Origin: Oscillospiraceae bacterium
Lineage (GTDB): Bacteria; Bacillota; Clostridia; Oscillospirales; Ruminococcaceae
Length of the DNA: 47,118 nucleotides
Direction: 5' to 3'
Assembly: GCA_016288755.1 (NCBI GenBank)
Contig: JAEELE010000068.1
Span: forward strand, 1-47,118
Shown here: positions 14,248 to 21,561 of the stretch, piece by piece
How the letters are laid out: each line of letters opens with the position of its first letter
Position numbering within the stretch: the first letter of the stretch is position 1
The notes under the pieces: generated by a model
The model's input: only the letters and a program-made list of their open reading frames with translations
Told to the model about the DNA's origin: nothing
Database searches by the model: none
Program-made: the position numbers and the translations under genes

Positions 14248-15365
14248 TGCAGCACCGCCCTTCCGCTGCGGTCAAAGACCGTGATGTCGTCCGTGCCGTC
14301 CGGTTCCGGGTCGAGATACAGCAGATATTCCCGCACTGCCGCACAGGGAACCTTTTCCATATCCGGCAGCGCAGTCACGGCACCGGTATCTATATCTATG
14401 CAGCATACCGTGCCGTTTGATCTGTAATACATGCGGTTTTCCGTGCCGAAGAGCGCATAGGGGTTTTCCGCGTCGGGCGGGTCGGTCGCCGTGACCGTGC
14501 GCAGCGCAAATGTATCGGCATCGAGCGCATAGACCGTGCCGCCCTGCGCAAAGAACAGCTCGTTTCCGTATGCAAAGGCAGAATCCGGAAAGCCCGCTTC
14601 TGTGATGCCGGAAACGGGGAGCCCTGTCAGAATGCCGGTCTCGGTCTTGCCGGTGTCGAGATGCACGCAGCGAAGATCGCCGCTCAGACCCAGCCAGAAC
14701 AGCCTTCTGCCGGCGATCAGCGGGTAGGTCAGACCGCTGCCCGGAAACGAAAACAGATCGTGCATGTCGCTGTCAAACACATGCATTTCGTTGTTCCAGC
14801 CGATCAGAATGCGGTCGTCGGTCAGGCGCAGCGCCTCATTGAAAAAGCTCTCGTATCTGCCGGTGAGCCCTTCGCTGTCCGAGAGCGTCAGATACGGCGG
14901 AAGCTCCAGAATGACCTCGGTGCAGTCGGTCAGCGGCTCCCAGCGGATGATCTGCAGGCTGCTTTTTGTGCGGTGCGGCGCGATGAACGCACTGTCGATC
15001 AGATTCCAGCAGCCCTTCGGGTCGCCGGACTGATAGAGCGGATGCAGTGCACAGGCGGCGGTTTCGTGCGTGCAGGAGATCCGCTTGCAGACCGCGCTGC
15101 TCTGCCCCGATGCAAAATCATAGGCGTACACTGTACGCGTCAGGGTCGAATAGGCATCCCACGACACATCACTGACCGGATAATAAAAGGCGGTGTCGTC
15201 GTAATAGAAGCGATTTGCCGGATTTCCTGTGCTGTGTATCTGCCCGAAGCCGCCGAACGCATTTTGTCCGGGCTGCCGCCTGTCATCGGAGAGCGCGCCG
15301 AACGATGCGAGCATACAGCCCGCACAGAGCACCGCAGCAAGCAGCGGAATCATCATCCGTTTCAT
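14244..15365 (-). CDS. Putative lipoprotein with beta-propeller-like repeats
   Basis: 373 residues. The signal sequence ends V-L-C-A-G-C, with Cys17 as candidate lipidation site (the residue at -3 is Cys, not ideal). The body has repeated strand pairs with aromatic and Asp/Gly turns (R-F-Y-Y-D-D-T-A-F-Y-Y, R-L-F-W-L-G-L-S-G-D-L-R-C-V-H-L-D, T-V-Y-A-L-D-A-D-T-F-A-L, R-M-Y-Y-R-S-N-G-T-V-C-C-I-D-I-D), the pattern of a WD/PQQ-type propeller. It probably sits outside the membrane as a sensor or substrate-binding part of the ABC system. The start is 3 bp after the stop of the preceding lipoprotein gene. Confidence 0.7.
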   Translation of the reverse strand: MKRMMIPLLAAVLCAGCMLASFGALSDDRRQPGQNAFGGFGQIHSTGNPANRFYYDDTAFYYPVSDVSWDAYSTLTRTVYAYDFASGQSSAVCKRISCTHETAACALHPLYQSGDPKGCWNLIDSAFIAPHRTKSSLQIIRWEPLTDCTEVILELPPYLTLSDSEGLTGRYESFFNEALRLTDDRILIGWNNEMHVFDSDMHDLFSFPGSGLTYPLIAGRRLFWLGLSGDLRCVHLDTGKTETGILTGLPVSGITEAGFPDSAFAYGNELFFAQGGTVYALDADTFALRTVTATDPPDAENPYALFGTENRMYYRSNGTVCCIDIDTGAVTALPDMEKVPCAAVREYLLYLDPEPDGTDDITVFDRSGRAVLQ

Positions 15366-15368
15366 TGT

Positions 15369-16412
15369 TCAGTCCTTGATTGTGCAGTTCAGAATGTACC
15401 AGTAATGGAACGTCGCGTAGAGCGTGCTGCTGTCAACCTTGTCAACTTCCGTTTCGGAATACAGCAGCAGGACAGCGTGCTTCTCGCCCGCCTGAAACGC
15501 GGTCGGAAAAGCAAATTCCTTCCGGTATTCCTTGTCTGTCAGGGAAACAGCACCGTACATACAGCCGTTGAAGCAGGTCTGCGGCTTGCCGTCAACGAAA
15601 ATCAGCATGATGCCGGAGCGGTTGCACGGGTCATCCTGATTGCCTATATTGCGGGCATTCACATAAAAGGTGGGATTCGGATGCAGCTGATAATTCAGCC
15701 CTTTGGAATCAATGACAGACTCTTCGCTGACAAGCTGGGCATAATTGGCTTCGCCCCGATCCGTCACGACGGTGATCTGACCAGGTTCCAGCTCAGATTC
15801 AGCGGCTGCTTTGACCGGCTCACGCCCCGGGCGTGCCTTCTCTGCACGGAAATGTCCCTCATACCGCTGCGGTACTGGGTATTTACCGGTCTTTTCCCCG
15901 TAAAACACGCTGCTGAAATAGAAGGTGTTGTTTCCCTCACGCACTGGCAGATCGTTCACTTCAAAGGGAATGACATAATCCTTGTCGTCCTTGACCTCCA
16001 TTGTGATCATGCCGTCCGTGCTCTGTTTGCCGTCCAGCGTGAAATCATAGACCTCCCCGTTCCAGAAGAGAAAGAAGGTCGCTGTCAGGGGCTTTGACGT
16101 ATACGCCAGCACATTGAGATACATTCTCAGGCTGCCGTCCTCCACAGGGAGCGCCGTTCTGTCAATCTCCGTCAGATTTTTGGCGTCGTCCGATTCATAG
16201 GTGAAGGTCAACATACCGTAGCCTTCTCCGTTCTCCCCGCGATCCTTCTCCTCTGCACGAAGCGGGTATTTTTTGTATGAACCCGCTTCGGATACTGTAA
16301 CGGAGCTGTCGGGCGAATAGAGCGGCGAGGCGCCCGGTGTACAGCCTGTCAGCAGCAGGCATGCGGTCAGAACAGTGCAGATGCGGTGCAGTTGCTTTTT
16401 GATACAGTTCAT
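15369..16412 (-). CDS. Lipoprotein of unknown function, first gene of the ECF-linked ABC operon
   Basis: 347 residues. The ATG at 16412 follows AAAGGAG; the frame stays open upstream but without another ribosome binding site. The lipobox is L-L-T-G-C with Cys24. The mature part is beta-rich with no motif I recognise; pairs of long strands (M-L-T-F-T-Y-E-S, A-T-F-F-L-F-W-N-G-E-V-Y-D-F, N-T-F-Y-F-S-S-V-F-Y) suggest Ig-like or jelly-roll domains. It begins an operon with a second lipoprotein and the ABC exporter. It lies behind a promoter-like motif shared with the anti-sigma gene, so it probably belongs to the ECF regulon. Confidence 0.7.
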   Translation of the reverse strand: MNCIKKQLHRICTVLTACLLLTGCTPGASPLYSPDSSVTVSEAGSYKKYPLRAEEKDRGENGEGYGMLTFTYESDDAKNLTEIDRTALPVEDGSLRMYLNVLAYTSKPLTATFFLFWNGEVYDFTLDGKQSTDGMITMEVKDDKDYVIPFEVNDLPVREGNNTFYFSSVFYGEKTGKYPVPQRYEGHFRAEKARPGREPVKAAAESELEPGQITVVTDRGEANYAQLVSEESVIDSKGLNYQLHPNPTFYVNARNIGNQDDPCNRSGIMLIFVDGKPQTCFNGCMYGAVSLTDKEYRKEFAFPTAFQAGEKHAVLLLYSETEVDKVDSSTLYATFHYWYILNCTIKD

Positions 16413-16443
16413 GGCAGGGGACTCCTTTCGTCTCATCTGCTCA

Positions 16444-16471
16444 TATATGCTTTTTTCGGGGGTATTTCTTA
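16444..16471 (-). promoter_or_regulatory. Candidate ECF-sigma promoter of the lipoprotein/ABC operon
   Basis: On the minus strand TAAGAAAT (16471-16464), 14 bp (acccccgaaaaaag), CATATA (16449-16444), 31 bp before the ATG. The same octamer, spacing and hexamer occur before the anti-sigma gene. It does not match the sigma-A consensus used elsewhere in the window. Confidence 0.6.
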
Positions 16472-16545
16472 CGCGCTCGTGCGAAGTTTGTAGCATTGCA
16501 CAATCGCGCGGCTGATCATGGCGCACTGCTTGTGTACCACAACCA

Positions 16546-16573
16546 AAACAAAAAGCGCCGCAGAAACGGCGCT
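16546..16573 (-). terminator. Intrinsic terminator after the anti-sigma gene
   Basis: On the minus strand a 7-bp stem AGCGCCG / CGGCGCT (loop tttctg) is followed by TTTTGTTTT. It separates the sigma/anti-sigma pair from the lipoprotein/ABC operon. Confidence 0.85.
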
Positions 16574-16577
16574 GATG

Positions 16578-17390
16578 TTATGAAAACATGGATGCGAGCA
16601 CAAGCTGGCATTCGTCGAAATCCAGCCCGTTTGCCTCGAGTGTATACTGTGTCTGCCCGATCTGGAATGCGGCGGTGTAATGCTGCTTTTCCTTCACCGT
16701 GTATACGGTCACATCACCGATCTGCTGCACGGTCGTGTTGAAGTCATCGGAATCCGTCTCAACATAATACATCTCCGGATTCCCGGTAAACTGTCTCGCC
16801 GTGATCTGCAGCGTTTGCCGCGCGCGTGCAAAGCGGAACACGATCTCCGTGAACCGCTCCGTGCGGTCGGCTTCGGAAAAGGGCGTTTCAGGCAGAAAGC
16901 CGACCGGGAGATAGGCCGGGACACGCGGCACAATGCCGAGCTCTGCGTATTTCTGCTGCATGTCGTCGGCGCAGGGATTCTGAGCTGGCATTACGGGGAT
17001 ATCATCCAGCTGCAAAACAATGCCGGTACTCCGGTGTTCCTGAAATCCGGCAAAGACGCTCTTGCCCTGTGCCAGATACGACCAGAGATTGACCGCAAGC
17101 AGCAGCCCGCAGACAGCCGCCGCTGCGCGCATGATATGCCGGATGCACCGCCGCCTCTTTTCGGCGCGGATATTCTGTTTCAGCCGACGGATTCCCTGCT
17201 GCGACTGCATCGCGGTCGCCTGCTCGCGGTCTGTCAGCCGGTCGATTTCGGCAGTGAGCGCATTGATCTGCTCCGCATCCAGCTCAGCGTCCGGCTGCGC
17301 CAGTGCAGATTCGAGCTCTTCCTGCAGAGCCGCCAGCCGTTCCTGCCGGTTTTCCGCTGCGATGGCTTCCAGCAGCTCACGGTCTGTCAT
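16578..17390 (-). CDS. Membrane-bound anti-sigma factor (DUF4367-like)
   Basis: 270 residues. A charged, helical cytoplasmic N-terminal part (1-85, E-L-L-E-A-I-A-A-E-N-R-Q-E-R and following) would hold the sigma factor. One membrane helix lies at about 88-107. The extracytoplasmic domain (about 110-270) contains V-P-A-Y-L-P-V-G-F and I-T-A-R-Q-F and ends I-G-Q-T-Q-Y-T-L-E-A-N-G-L-D-F-D-E-C, which matches the DUF4367-type sensor domain of Firmicute anti-sigma proteins. It follows the ECF sigma gene by 77 bp, and that gap carries the candidate ECF promoter, implying autoregulation. Signal and release mechanism are unknown. Confidence 0.8.
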   Translation of the reverse strand: MTDRELLEAIAAENRQERLAALQEELESALAQPDAELDAEQINALTAEIDRLTDREQATAMQSQQGIRRLKQNIRAEKRRRCIRHIMRAAAAVCGLLLAVNLWSYLAQGKSVFAGFQEHRSTGIVLQLDDIPVMPAQNPCADDMQQKYAELGIVPRVPAYLPVGFLPETPFSEADRTERFTEIVFRFARARQTLQITARQFTGNPEMYYVETDSDDFNTTVQQIGDVTVYTVKEKQHYTAAFQIGQTQYTLEANGLDFDECQLVLASMFS

Positions 17391-17412
17391 GGTATCACAC
17401 CCCTTCTGACTG

Positions 17413-17440
17413 TATATGTTTTTTTGCGGGCGATTTCTTA
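17413..17440 (-). promoter_or_regulatory. Candidate ECF-sigma promoter of the anti-sigma gene
   Basis: On the minus strand TAAGAAAT (17440-17433), 14 bp (cgcccgcaaaaaaa), CATATA (17418-17413), 22 bp before the ATG. The motif, spacing and A-rich spacer match 16444-16471. Confidence 0.6.
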
Positions 17441-17467
17441 GCCGCTTATGAAAATCTGTGCAGTCTG

Positions 17468-17929
17468 CTATATTTTGAGCTTTGATTTGATATTGTGAAT
17501 ACGCTGATACAACGTGTTGACGGAGATGCCGAGCTCTGCGGCAAGTGCCTCCCGCTCCGTGCTGTCGGCGGAATAATAGCGCAGCAGGAGCGCGTATTCC
17601 TCGTCGGTCAGCGCCGCGAATACCGGTGAGCGCGCCTCGGCTTCGGCAGAGCGGTCCGCGATCCTGTCGACGCCGTCTGTCTCTGCGGCGGCACGCTCCG
17701 CCTTTTCCCGCAGATACTTTTTTGTGATCCGCGATGCAGCCGCGATCAGCCAGTTTCCGATCTGTCCCTCCAGATCGAGCTCGTCCGCTTTCCGGAGCAG
17801 CAGCAGAAACACCTCATGCGTACACTCGGACGCGCCGTCATCGTCGTTCCGGAGCCTCGCCCTGCAGAAGCGAAGAACCGCTGCGTAGTTTTCTTCAATG
17901 ATCTGTTCACACCGTCTGATCCGCCGCAC
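17468..17929 (-). CDS. ECF-type RNA polymerase sigma factor
   Basis: 153 residues from the GTG at 17929, which follows GGAGG by 7 nt. An upstream in-frame start (18001) would place the promoter and the ribosome binding site inside the gene. Region 2 (about 8-75) reads I-E-E-N-Y-A-A-V-L-R-F and H-E-V-F-L-L-L-L-R-K, then N-W-L-I-A-A-A-S-R. Region 4 (about 107-153) ends in the helix-turn-helix A-A-E-L-G-I-S-V-N-T-L-Y-Q-R-I-H-N-I. No region 1 or 3 is present. It is expected to be held by the anti-sigma gene product downstream and to direct the two TAAGAAAT/CATATA sites. Confidence 0.88.
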   Translation of the reverse strand: MRRIRRCEQIIEENYAAVLRFCRARLRNDDDGASECTHEVFLLLLRKADELDLEGQIGNWLIAAASRITKKYLREKAERAAAETDGVDRIADRSAEAEARSPVFAALTDEEYALLLRYYSADSTEREALAAELGISVNTLYQRIHNIKSKLKI

Positions 17930-17959
17930 AGCAATTCCTCCCTTCCTGAAACCGAGAAC

Positions 17960-17988
17960 ATTGTACCACAGCGGACAGGAAAAGTCAA
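17960..17988 (-). promoter_or_regulatory. Sigma-A promoter of the ECF sigma gene
   Basis: On the minus strand TTGACT, 17 bp, TACAAT. The sigma gene therefore has a basal housekeeping promoter apart from the ECF-type site. Confidence 0.8.
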
Positions 17989-18029
17989 GCAAGGATATCA
18001 CTGCAACAGCTCAGACTGTCCGCAAAGCC

Positions 18030-18195
18030 ACAAACCCCATTGGAGCCGCAGGATTTCTGTAAAACAAGGGGCATGGGGCGTTAGACCCATTCAGAATCCG
18101 TCCGCGACAGCGTCAGGTTTTACGCATCAAAACTGACCTGTTTGCTTGCAAACATGGGACACACATCTCATTCCGCATTCCGCATTCTTCGCTGC
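18030..18195 (+). repeat. Family 2 repeat, copy 2 (partial)
   Basis: The core part AAAACAAGGGGCATGGGG ... ACCCATTCAGAATCCGTCCGCG matches the core of copy 1 at 5113-5155. A heptamer array follows further right (CTCATTC, CGCATTC, CGCATTC from about 18167). The left array and the GTTCCGTCA start are missing. It fills most of the gap between the sigma and TetR promoters; the rest of that 404-bp gap holds only those promoters. Confidence 0.6.
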
Positions 18196-18276
18196 AGCAC
18201 AATTCCAAAAAGGGACTTTCACCAAGCGCAATATAATTATAATTTCTGATGATCCCCTCCCCTGCGCTGTGCGCGC

Positions 18277-18319
18277 TTGACAAATACTGTAACATGTGTT
18301 ATAATAACAAGTGTTACAG
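18277..18319 (+). promoter_or_regulatory. Consensus promoter inside a 33-bp TetR-type operator
   Basis: TTGACA (18277-18282), 17 bp, TATAAT (18300-18305). A 33-bp inverted repeat (18287-18319) is centred on the -10 element: outer arms CTGTAACA / TGTTACAG, inner TGTTAT / ATAACA, with 14 of 16 positions paired. Binding here would block RNA polymerase, so the TetR gene just downstream very likely represses itself and the CPBP gene. Confidence 0.88.
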
Positions 18320-18333
18320 AAGGGAGGCGCACC

Positions 18334-18921
18334 ATGCCGACAACATCACGCATCACAGAGGACATGATCCTCGACGCGGGAATCGCGCTGCTGCGGCGCG
18401 CGGGAGAGCAGGCGGTCAGTGTCCGCAGTGTTGCCGCAGAGCTGCACTGCTCCACCCAGCCGGTCATGTATCATTTCCGCTCGGTCGGAGCGCTGAAGGA
18501 TGCCCTCTATTCCCGCGCGGACGCTTTGCACACGGCGTATCTCAGCGAGCCCGATGACACCGGCGACCCGCTGCTCGCCGTCGGGCTGCGGTATATCCGC
18601 TTCGGCGCCGAGGAACGCCATCTGTTCCGGTTTCTGTTTCAGTCCGACCGTCTCGGCGGGCGCGGGCTCCGGGCACTGACGACCGACCCCGCGCTCGCAC
18701 CGGTCATCGCGCTGGCGGCGCAGGAGGCGCAGCTCCCGCCCGAACAGGCGGCGGAGGCATTCGGGGCGCTGGCGCTCGCCGTGCACGGCTATGCAAGCCT
18801 GCTGGCAAACAATTCCATGCCGTTTGATGCGGCAGACGCGGCGCACACACTGCAGCTGATTTTCTTTGGCGTGATCGGTGCGCTGCAGACAGGAGGGACA
18901 CAGCATGAAGAAGCTCTTTGA
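18334..18921 (+). CDS. TetR/AcrR-family repressor
   Basis: 195 residues. The ATG at 18334 follows GGGAGG; the longer frame from 18277 would run through the promoter and is rejected. The N-terminal helix-turn-helix (about 8-55) reads I-T-E-D-M-I-L-D-A-G-I-A-L-L-R-R-A-G, then V-S-V-R-S-V-A-A-E-L-H-C-S-T-Q-P-V-M-Y-H-F, which is the TetR signature. The ligand-binding part (about 60-195) is helical with no recognisable specificity. It overlaps the CPBP protease gene by 17 bp, forming a two-gene self-regulated unit. Confidence 0.9.
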   Translation: MPTTSRITEDMILDAGIALLRRAGEQAVSVRSVAAELHCSTQPVMYHFRSVGALKDALYSRADALHTAYLSEPDDTGDPLLAVGLRYIRFGAEERHLFRFLFQSDRLGGRGLRALTTDPALAPVIALAAQEAQLPPEQAAEAFGALALAVHGYASLLANNSMPFDAADAAHTLQLIFFGVIGALQTGGTQHEEAL

Positions 18922-19642
18922 CGAAAAGCCGGTTCTGTTCGCGGTCATCTGGATCGTGGTCTATGTGGTCGGCACCGGAACACTCGGCTCCGTGTCGGAG
19001 CATGACAGCGTGAACTACGCCGCCATGCTCGGCGCGTGCATCGCGATCGCGGCGGTGCTGCTGATCTTTGCGAAAAAGCACGGGCTCATGCAGGAATGGT
19101 ATCTGCAGGGCTATCGCGGCGACGTGAAGCGGGCGCTGTATTTTCTGCCGCTGGCTGCCGCAATGACCGAAAACATCTGGACCGGGACCGCGCTGCCGGA
19201 GGAACCGGCAGGGACCGTGCTGCTCGGCATCGCGGCAAAGGGCGTGCTCGCGCCGTTTCTGGAGGAGCTGATCCTCCGTGCGATGCTGTACCGCGCGATC
19301 GCGAAGGAGAGCACCCGCCGCGCATTCTGGATCACGACGGTGACCTTCGGGGCGGGGCATATTGTCAATCTGGTGTTCGGCAGGGGTTCGCTCGAGACGC
19401 TGGTGCAGGTGGGCTATGCGCTCTGCATCGGGTTTGTGTTCACGGTCATCATGGTGACGGGCAAGAGCATTCTGCCGACCGTGATCGCGCATATCGTGTT
19501 CAATACGCTCTCGTTTTTCGCGCGGGAGCCCGAACAGGCATGGGTCGGATATGCCTGCATTGCGGTGCTCTGCGCAGTCTGCGTCGGATACGGCGTGTAT
19601 CTGCTGCGCGTTTCCGGCGGTATCCCGGAGCGGGCGGACTGA
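18905..19642 (+). CDS. CPBP-family intramembrane metalloprotease
   Basis: 245 residues; the ATG at 18905 follows CAGGAGGG and lies inside the end of the TetR gene. Six to eight hydrophobic segments. The CPBP/Abi motifs are intact: E-E-L-I-L-R at 120-125 (EExxxR), G-H-I-V-N with His152, and H-I-V-F-N with His196 and Asn200. In Gram-positives such proteins mature or degrade peptides in the membrane, or give self-immunity to bacteriocins; no bacteriocin gene is next to it, so the substrate is unknown. Confidence 0.88.
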   Translation: MKKLFDEKPVLFAVIWIVVYVVGTGTLGSVSEHDSVNYAAMLGACIAIAAVLLIFAKKHGLMQEWYLQGYRGDVKRALYFLPLAAAMTENIWTGTALPEEPAGTVLLGIAAKGVLAPFLEELILRAMLYRAIAKESTRRAFWITTVTFGAGHIVNLVFGRGSLETLVQVGYALCIGFVFTVIMVTGKSILPTVIAHIVFNTLSFFAREPEQAWVGYACIAVLCAVCVGYGVYLLRVSGGIPERAD

Positions 19643-19680
19643 ATTTTCCCGCATCCGCAGAGTATCACCGAAATCTGCCC

Positions 19681-19709
19681 TTTACTTTTTTCGGGAAATG
19701 CGGTATAAT
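19681..19709 (+). promoter_or_regulatory. Promoter of the HAD hydrolase gene
   Basis: TTTACT, 17 bp, TATAAT, about 30 bp before the ATG, giving a very short leader. Confidence 0.7.
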
Positions 19710-19740
19710 GGAAGAAAACCGCGAACCGAAGGAGACAGAT

Positions 19741-20307
19741 ATGCAGGTATTTGATTTCGACAACACACTCTATCACGGCGAAAGCGCCGTCGATTTTGCA
19801 CTCTGGATGATCCGGCATAACCGCAAAGTATTGCTCTGGCTGCCGCGTATTATCTGGAATCTGCTGAAATATAAGCTGTGTCTGATCAACCTGAAAAGCC
19901 TCATGCAGCCTGCCAACGCGTTTCTCAGGACGATCATCCGCGATGAGAAGCAGATGCAGCGCGCCGTTGCATGCTTCTGGGAGACACACCGGCGCTTTCT
20001 CAACCGGGAGATGATCGCGAAAATCCGCCCCGGTGATGTGATCATCACGGCGGGACCCTCCTTTCTGTTTGCGCCGATCCGCGCAGAGCTGAAAGATGTC
20101 CGCATGATCTGCACGGAAATCGACCTTCGGCGCAAACAGCTCATCTATATCAACATGCACGACAACAAGACAAAGCGCTTCCGCGAGGAATTCGGGCAGA
20201 CGCCGATCGCGCGGTTTTTCACGGATTCCTTCAACGACCGCGCCATGATGGAGATCGCAGAGCGCGTGTATCTCGTGAAGCGCAGCCGCATCAGACGCAT
20301 CAAATAG
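19741..20307 (+). CDS. HAD-superfamily hydrolase (subfamily IB-like)
   Basis: 188 residues; the ATG at 19741 follows AAGGAG, and the long open frame upstream (to 19036) only shadows the CPBP gene. Motif I is F-D-F-D-N-T-L with Asp5 and Asp7, motif II is I-T-A-G-P-S, a Lys is available in D-N-K-T-K-R-F, and motif IV is T-D-S-F-N-D-R. The helical cap between motifs I and II is as in SerB-like phosphatases. It probably removes phosphate from a small molecule; the substrate is unknown. It is a single-gene unit with its own promoter and a terminator that has been duplicated by repeat copy C. Confidence 0.85.
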   Translation: MQVFDFDNTLYHGESAVDFALWMIRHNRKVLLWLPRIIWNLLKYKLCLINLKSLMQPANAFLRTIIRDEKQMQRAVACFWETHRRFLNREMIAKIRPGDVIITAGPSFLFAPIRAELKDVRMICTEIDLRRKQLIYINMHDNKTKRFREEFGQTPIARFFTDSFNDRAMMEIAERVYLVKRSRIRRIK

Positions 20308-20332
20308 AGCCGGAGCTTTCGGGGCTCCGGCT
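20308..20332 (+). terminator. HAD-gene terminator hairpin, proximal copy
   Basis: AGCCGGAGC / GCTCCGGCT starting immediately after the stop codon. The T-tract is missing because repeat copy C begins at 20333. It matches 24 of 25 bases of 20548-20572. Confidence 0.8.
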
Positions 20333-20547
20333 CAGGCTGTAGAAAAAGGTGTCTCCGACGGATTATATTGGGGGCACTGCCCCTTAAGAATCCCATTATG
20401 ACAGAAATAACGCATCAGCGTGGAATTCGCACAAAACGGGATTCCAAAGGGATAGTATCCCGTCGCTTCGCTAGGGCAGGGGTGCGGGGACAGCATCCCC
20501 GCAAAAATGTGCCGCAGGCACATCAAAAGCACTTTATCGACAAACTG
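20333..20547 (-). repeat. Family 1 hairpin-rich interspersed repeat, copy C (215 bp, inverted)
   Basis: Same termini as copy B in the opposite orientation: CAGGCTGTAGAAAAAG at 20333-20348 and CTTTATCGACAAACTG at 20532-20547. Compared with B it has lost about 26 bp between stems 4 and 5, fusing the left half of one to the right half of the other (GGGGGCACTGCCCC). It has gained about 9 bp near CGTCGCTTCGCTAGGG. The same 25-bp terminator hairpin flanks it on both sides. Being inverted relative to B but in the same place relative to the gene, it shows insertion is not orientation-bound. Confidence 0.9.
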
Positions 20548-20580
20548 AGCCGGAGCTTTCGGAGCTCCGGCTTTCTGTTT
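20548..20580 (+). terminator. HAD-gene terminator hairpin, distal copy with tail
   Basis: AGCCGGAGCT / AGCTCCGGCT followed by TTCTGTTT. One base differs from the proximal copy; here that base extends the stem to 10 bp, so this is probably the original sequence. Confidence 0.8.
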
Positions 20581-20663
20581 ACCTATGCTGTTACGCGCCC
20601 GATCACATGCTGCGGGGAAAGGCTCATCCAAAATGTTAAATGATAAAAATTAATGCAAACCCC

Positions 20664-20699
20664 TTGACAAGTTATTCTTTTTGTGATATTATCATAATA
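20664..20699 (+). promoter_or_regulatory. NAD-salvage promoter with candidate NrtR operator
   Basis: TTGACA (20664-20669), 17 bp, TATTAT (20687-20692). The -10 element is one arm of a perfect palindrome TATTAT-C-ATAATA (20687-20699). Binding of NrtR here would block its own operon. Confidence 0.75.
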
Positions 20700-20722
20700 G
20701 CAATAACACAGGAGGCGATCAC

Positions 20723-21538
20723 ATGGACAGTGAAAAGGAATTCCTGGCGGGCTATTCGATCGACAAATACGAGCGCCCGTCCGTCACCGCAGATGTGGCT
20801 GCGTTCACGATCTCGACCGAGGAGAGCGGGAGCTATCGCCGCAGCCCGGAGAACAAGCTGCGGCTGCTGCTCATCAGGCGCGGCGGGCATCCCTATAAGG
20901 ACTGCTGGGCGCTGCCCGGCGGCTTCCTGCAAAAGGGCGAGACGATCGAGCAGTGCGCCCTCCGCGAAATCTTTGAGGAGACAAACGTGCAGCCGGTCTC
21001 GATCATGCCGGTCGGAGTTTTCAGCGAGCCCGGGCGCGACCCGCGCGGCTGGATCATCTCCAATGCCTATGTCTCGGTCATCAGCGAGGAGTCGGTCAGG
21101 CAGGTCGGCATGGACGATGCCGCGGATGCGCAGTGGTTCTGCGTCAGCTTTGACTGCACCGAGACCGGCGCGCACCGCCTGACGCTGACCTGCGGCGAGA
21201 TCGCGCTCTCCGCGCTGCTCGCGGCGGAGAAAACGAGCTTCGGGCGCACACAGTACCGCATCCTCGACAGCGGCGGGCTCGCCTTCGATCACGCGGCGAT
21301 CATCGCGACAGGGCTCTCGGCACTGCGCACCGAGGCAAAGAGCTTTGACACGATCTTCGATTTCCTGCCCGAGACCTTCACGCTCTCGCAGCTGCAGAAG
21401 GTGCAGGAGACGATCATGAATGTGTCGGTGCTGCCTGCGAATTTCCGGCGCATGGTCAGCAGCTATGTCGAGGAAACCGACGAATTTCTGCGCGGCGAGG
21501 GGCACCGTCCCGCGCGGCTCTACCGCAGAAAGGTCTGA
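20723..21538 (+). CDS. nrtR: NrtR-type Nudix repressor of NAD metabolism
   Basis: 271 residues. The N-terminal Nudix domain (about 20-160) holds the box G-F-L-Q-K-G-E-T-I-E-Q-C-A-L-R-E-I-F-E-E-T-N, which fits the consensus except that the Gly after E-E-x is Asn; hydrolase activity may be reduced, as in many NrtR proteins that only sense ADP-ribose. The C-terminal winged helix (about 190-270, F-T-L-S-Q-L-Q-K-V-Q-E ... N-F-R-R-M-V) is the NrtR DNA-binding domain. It heads an operon of NAD salvage genes, which fixes the assignment. The start ATG follows AGGAGG. Confidence 0.88.
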   Translation: MDSEKEFLAGYSIDKYERPSVTADVAAFTISTEESGSYRRSPENKLRLLLIRRGGHPYKDCWALPGGFLQKGETIEQCALREIFEETNVQPVSIMPVGVFSEPGRDPRGWIISNAYVSVISEESVRQVGMDDAADAQWFCVSFDCTETGAHRLTLTCGEIALSALLAAEKTSFGRTQYRILDSGGLAFDHAAIIATGLSALRTEAKSFDTIFDFLPETFTLSQLQKVQETIMNVSVLPANFRRMVSSYVEETDEFLRGEGHRPARLYRRKV

Positions 21539-21561
21539 CAGCACCGGAAGGAGGGCTTTGC

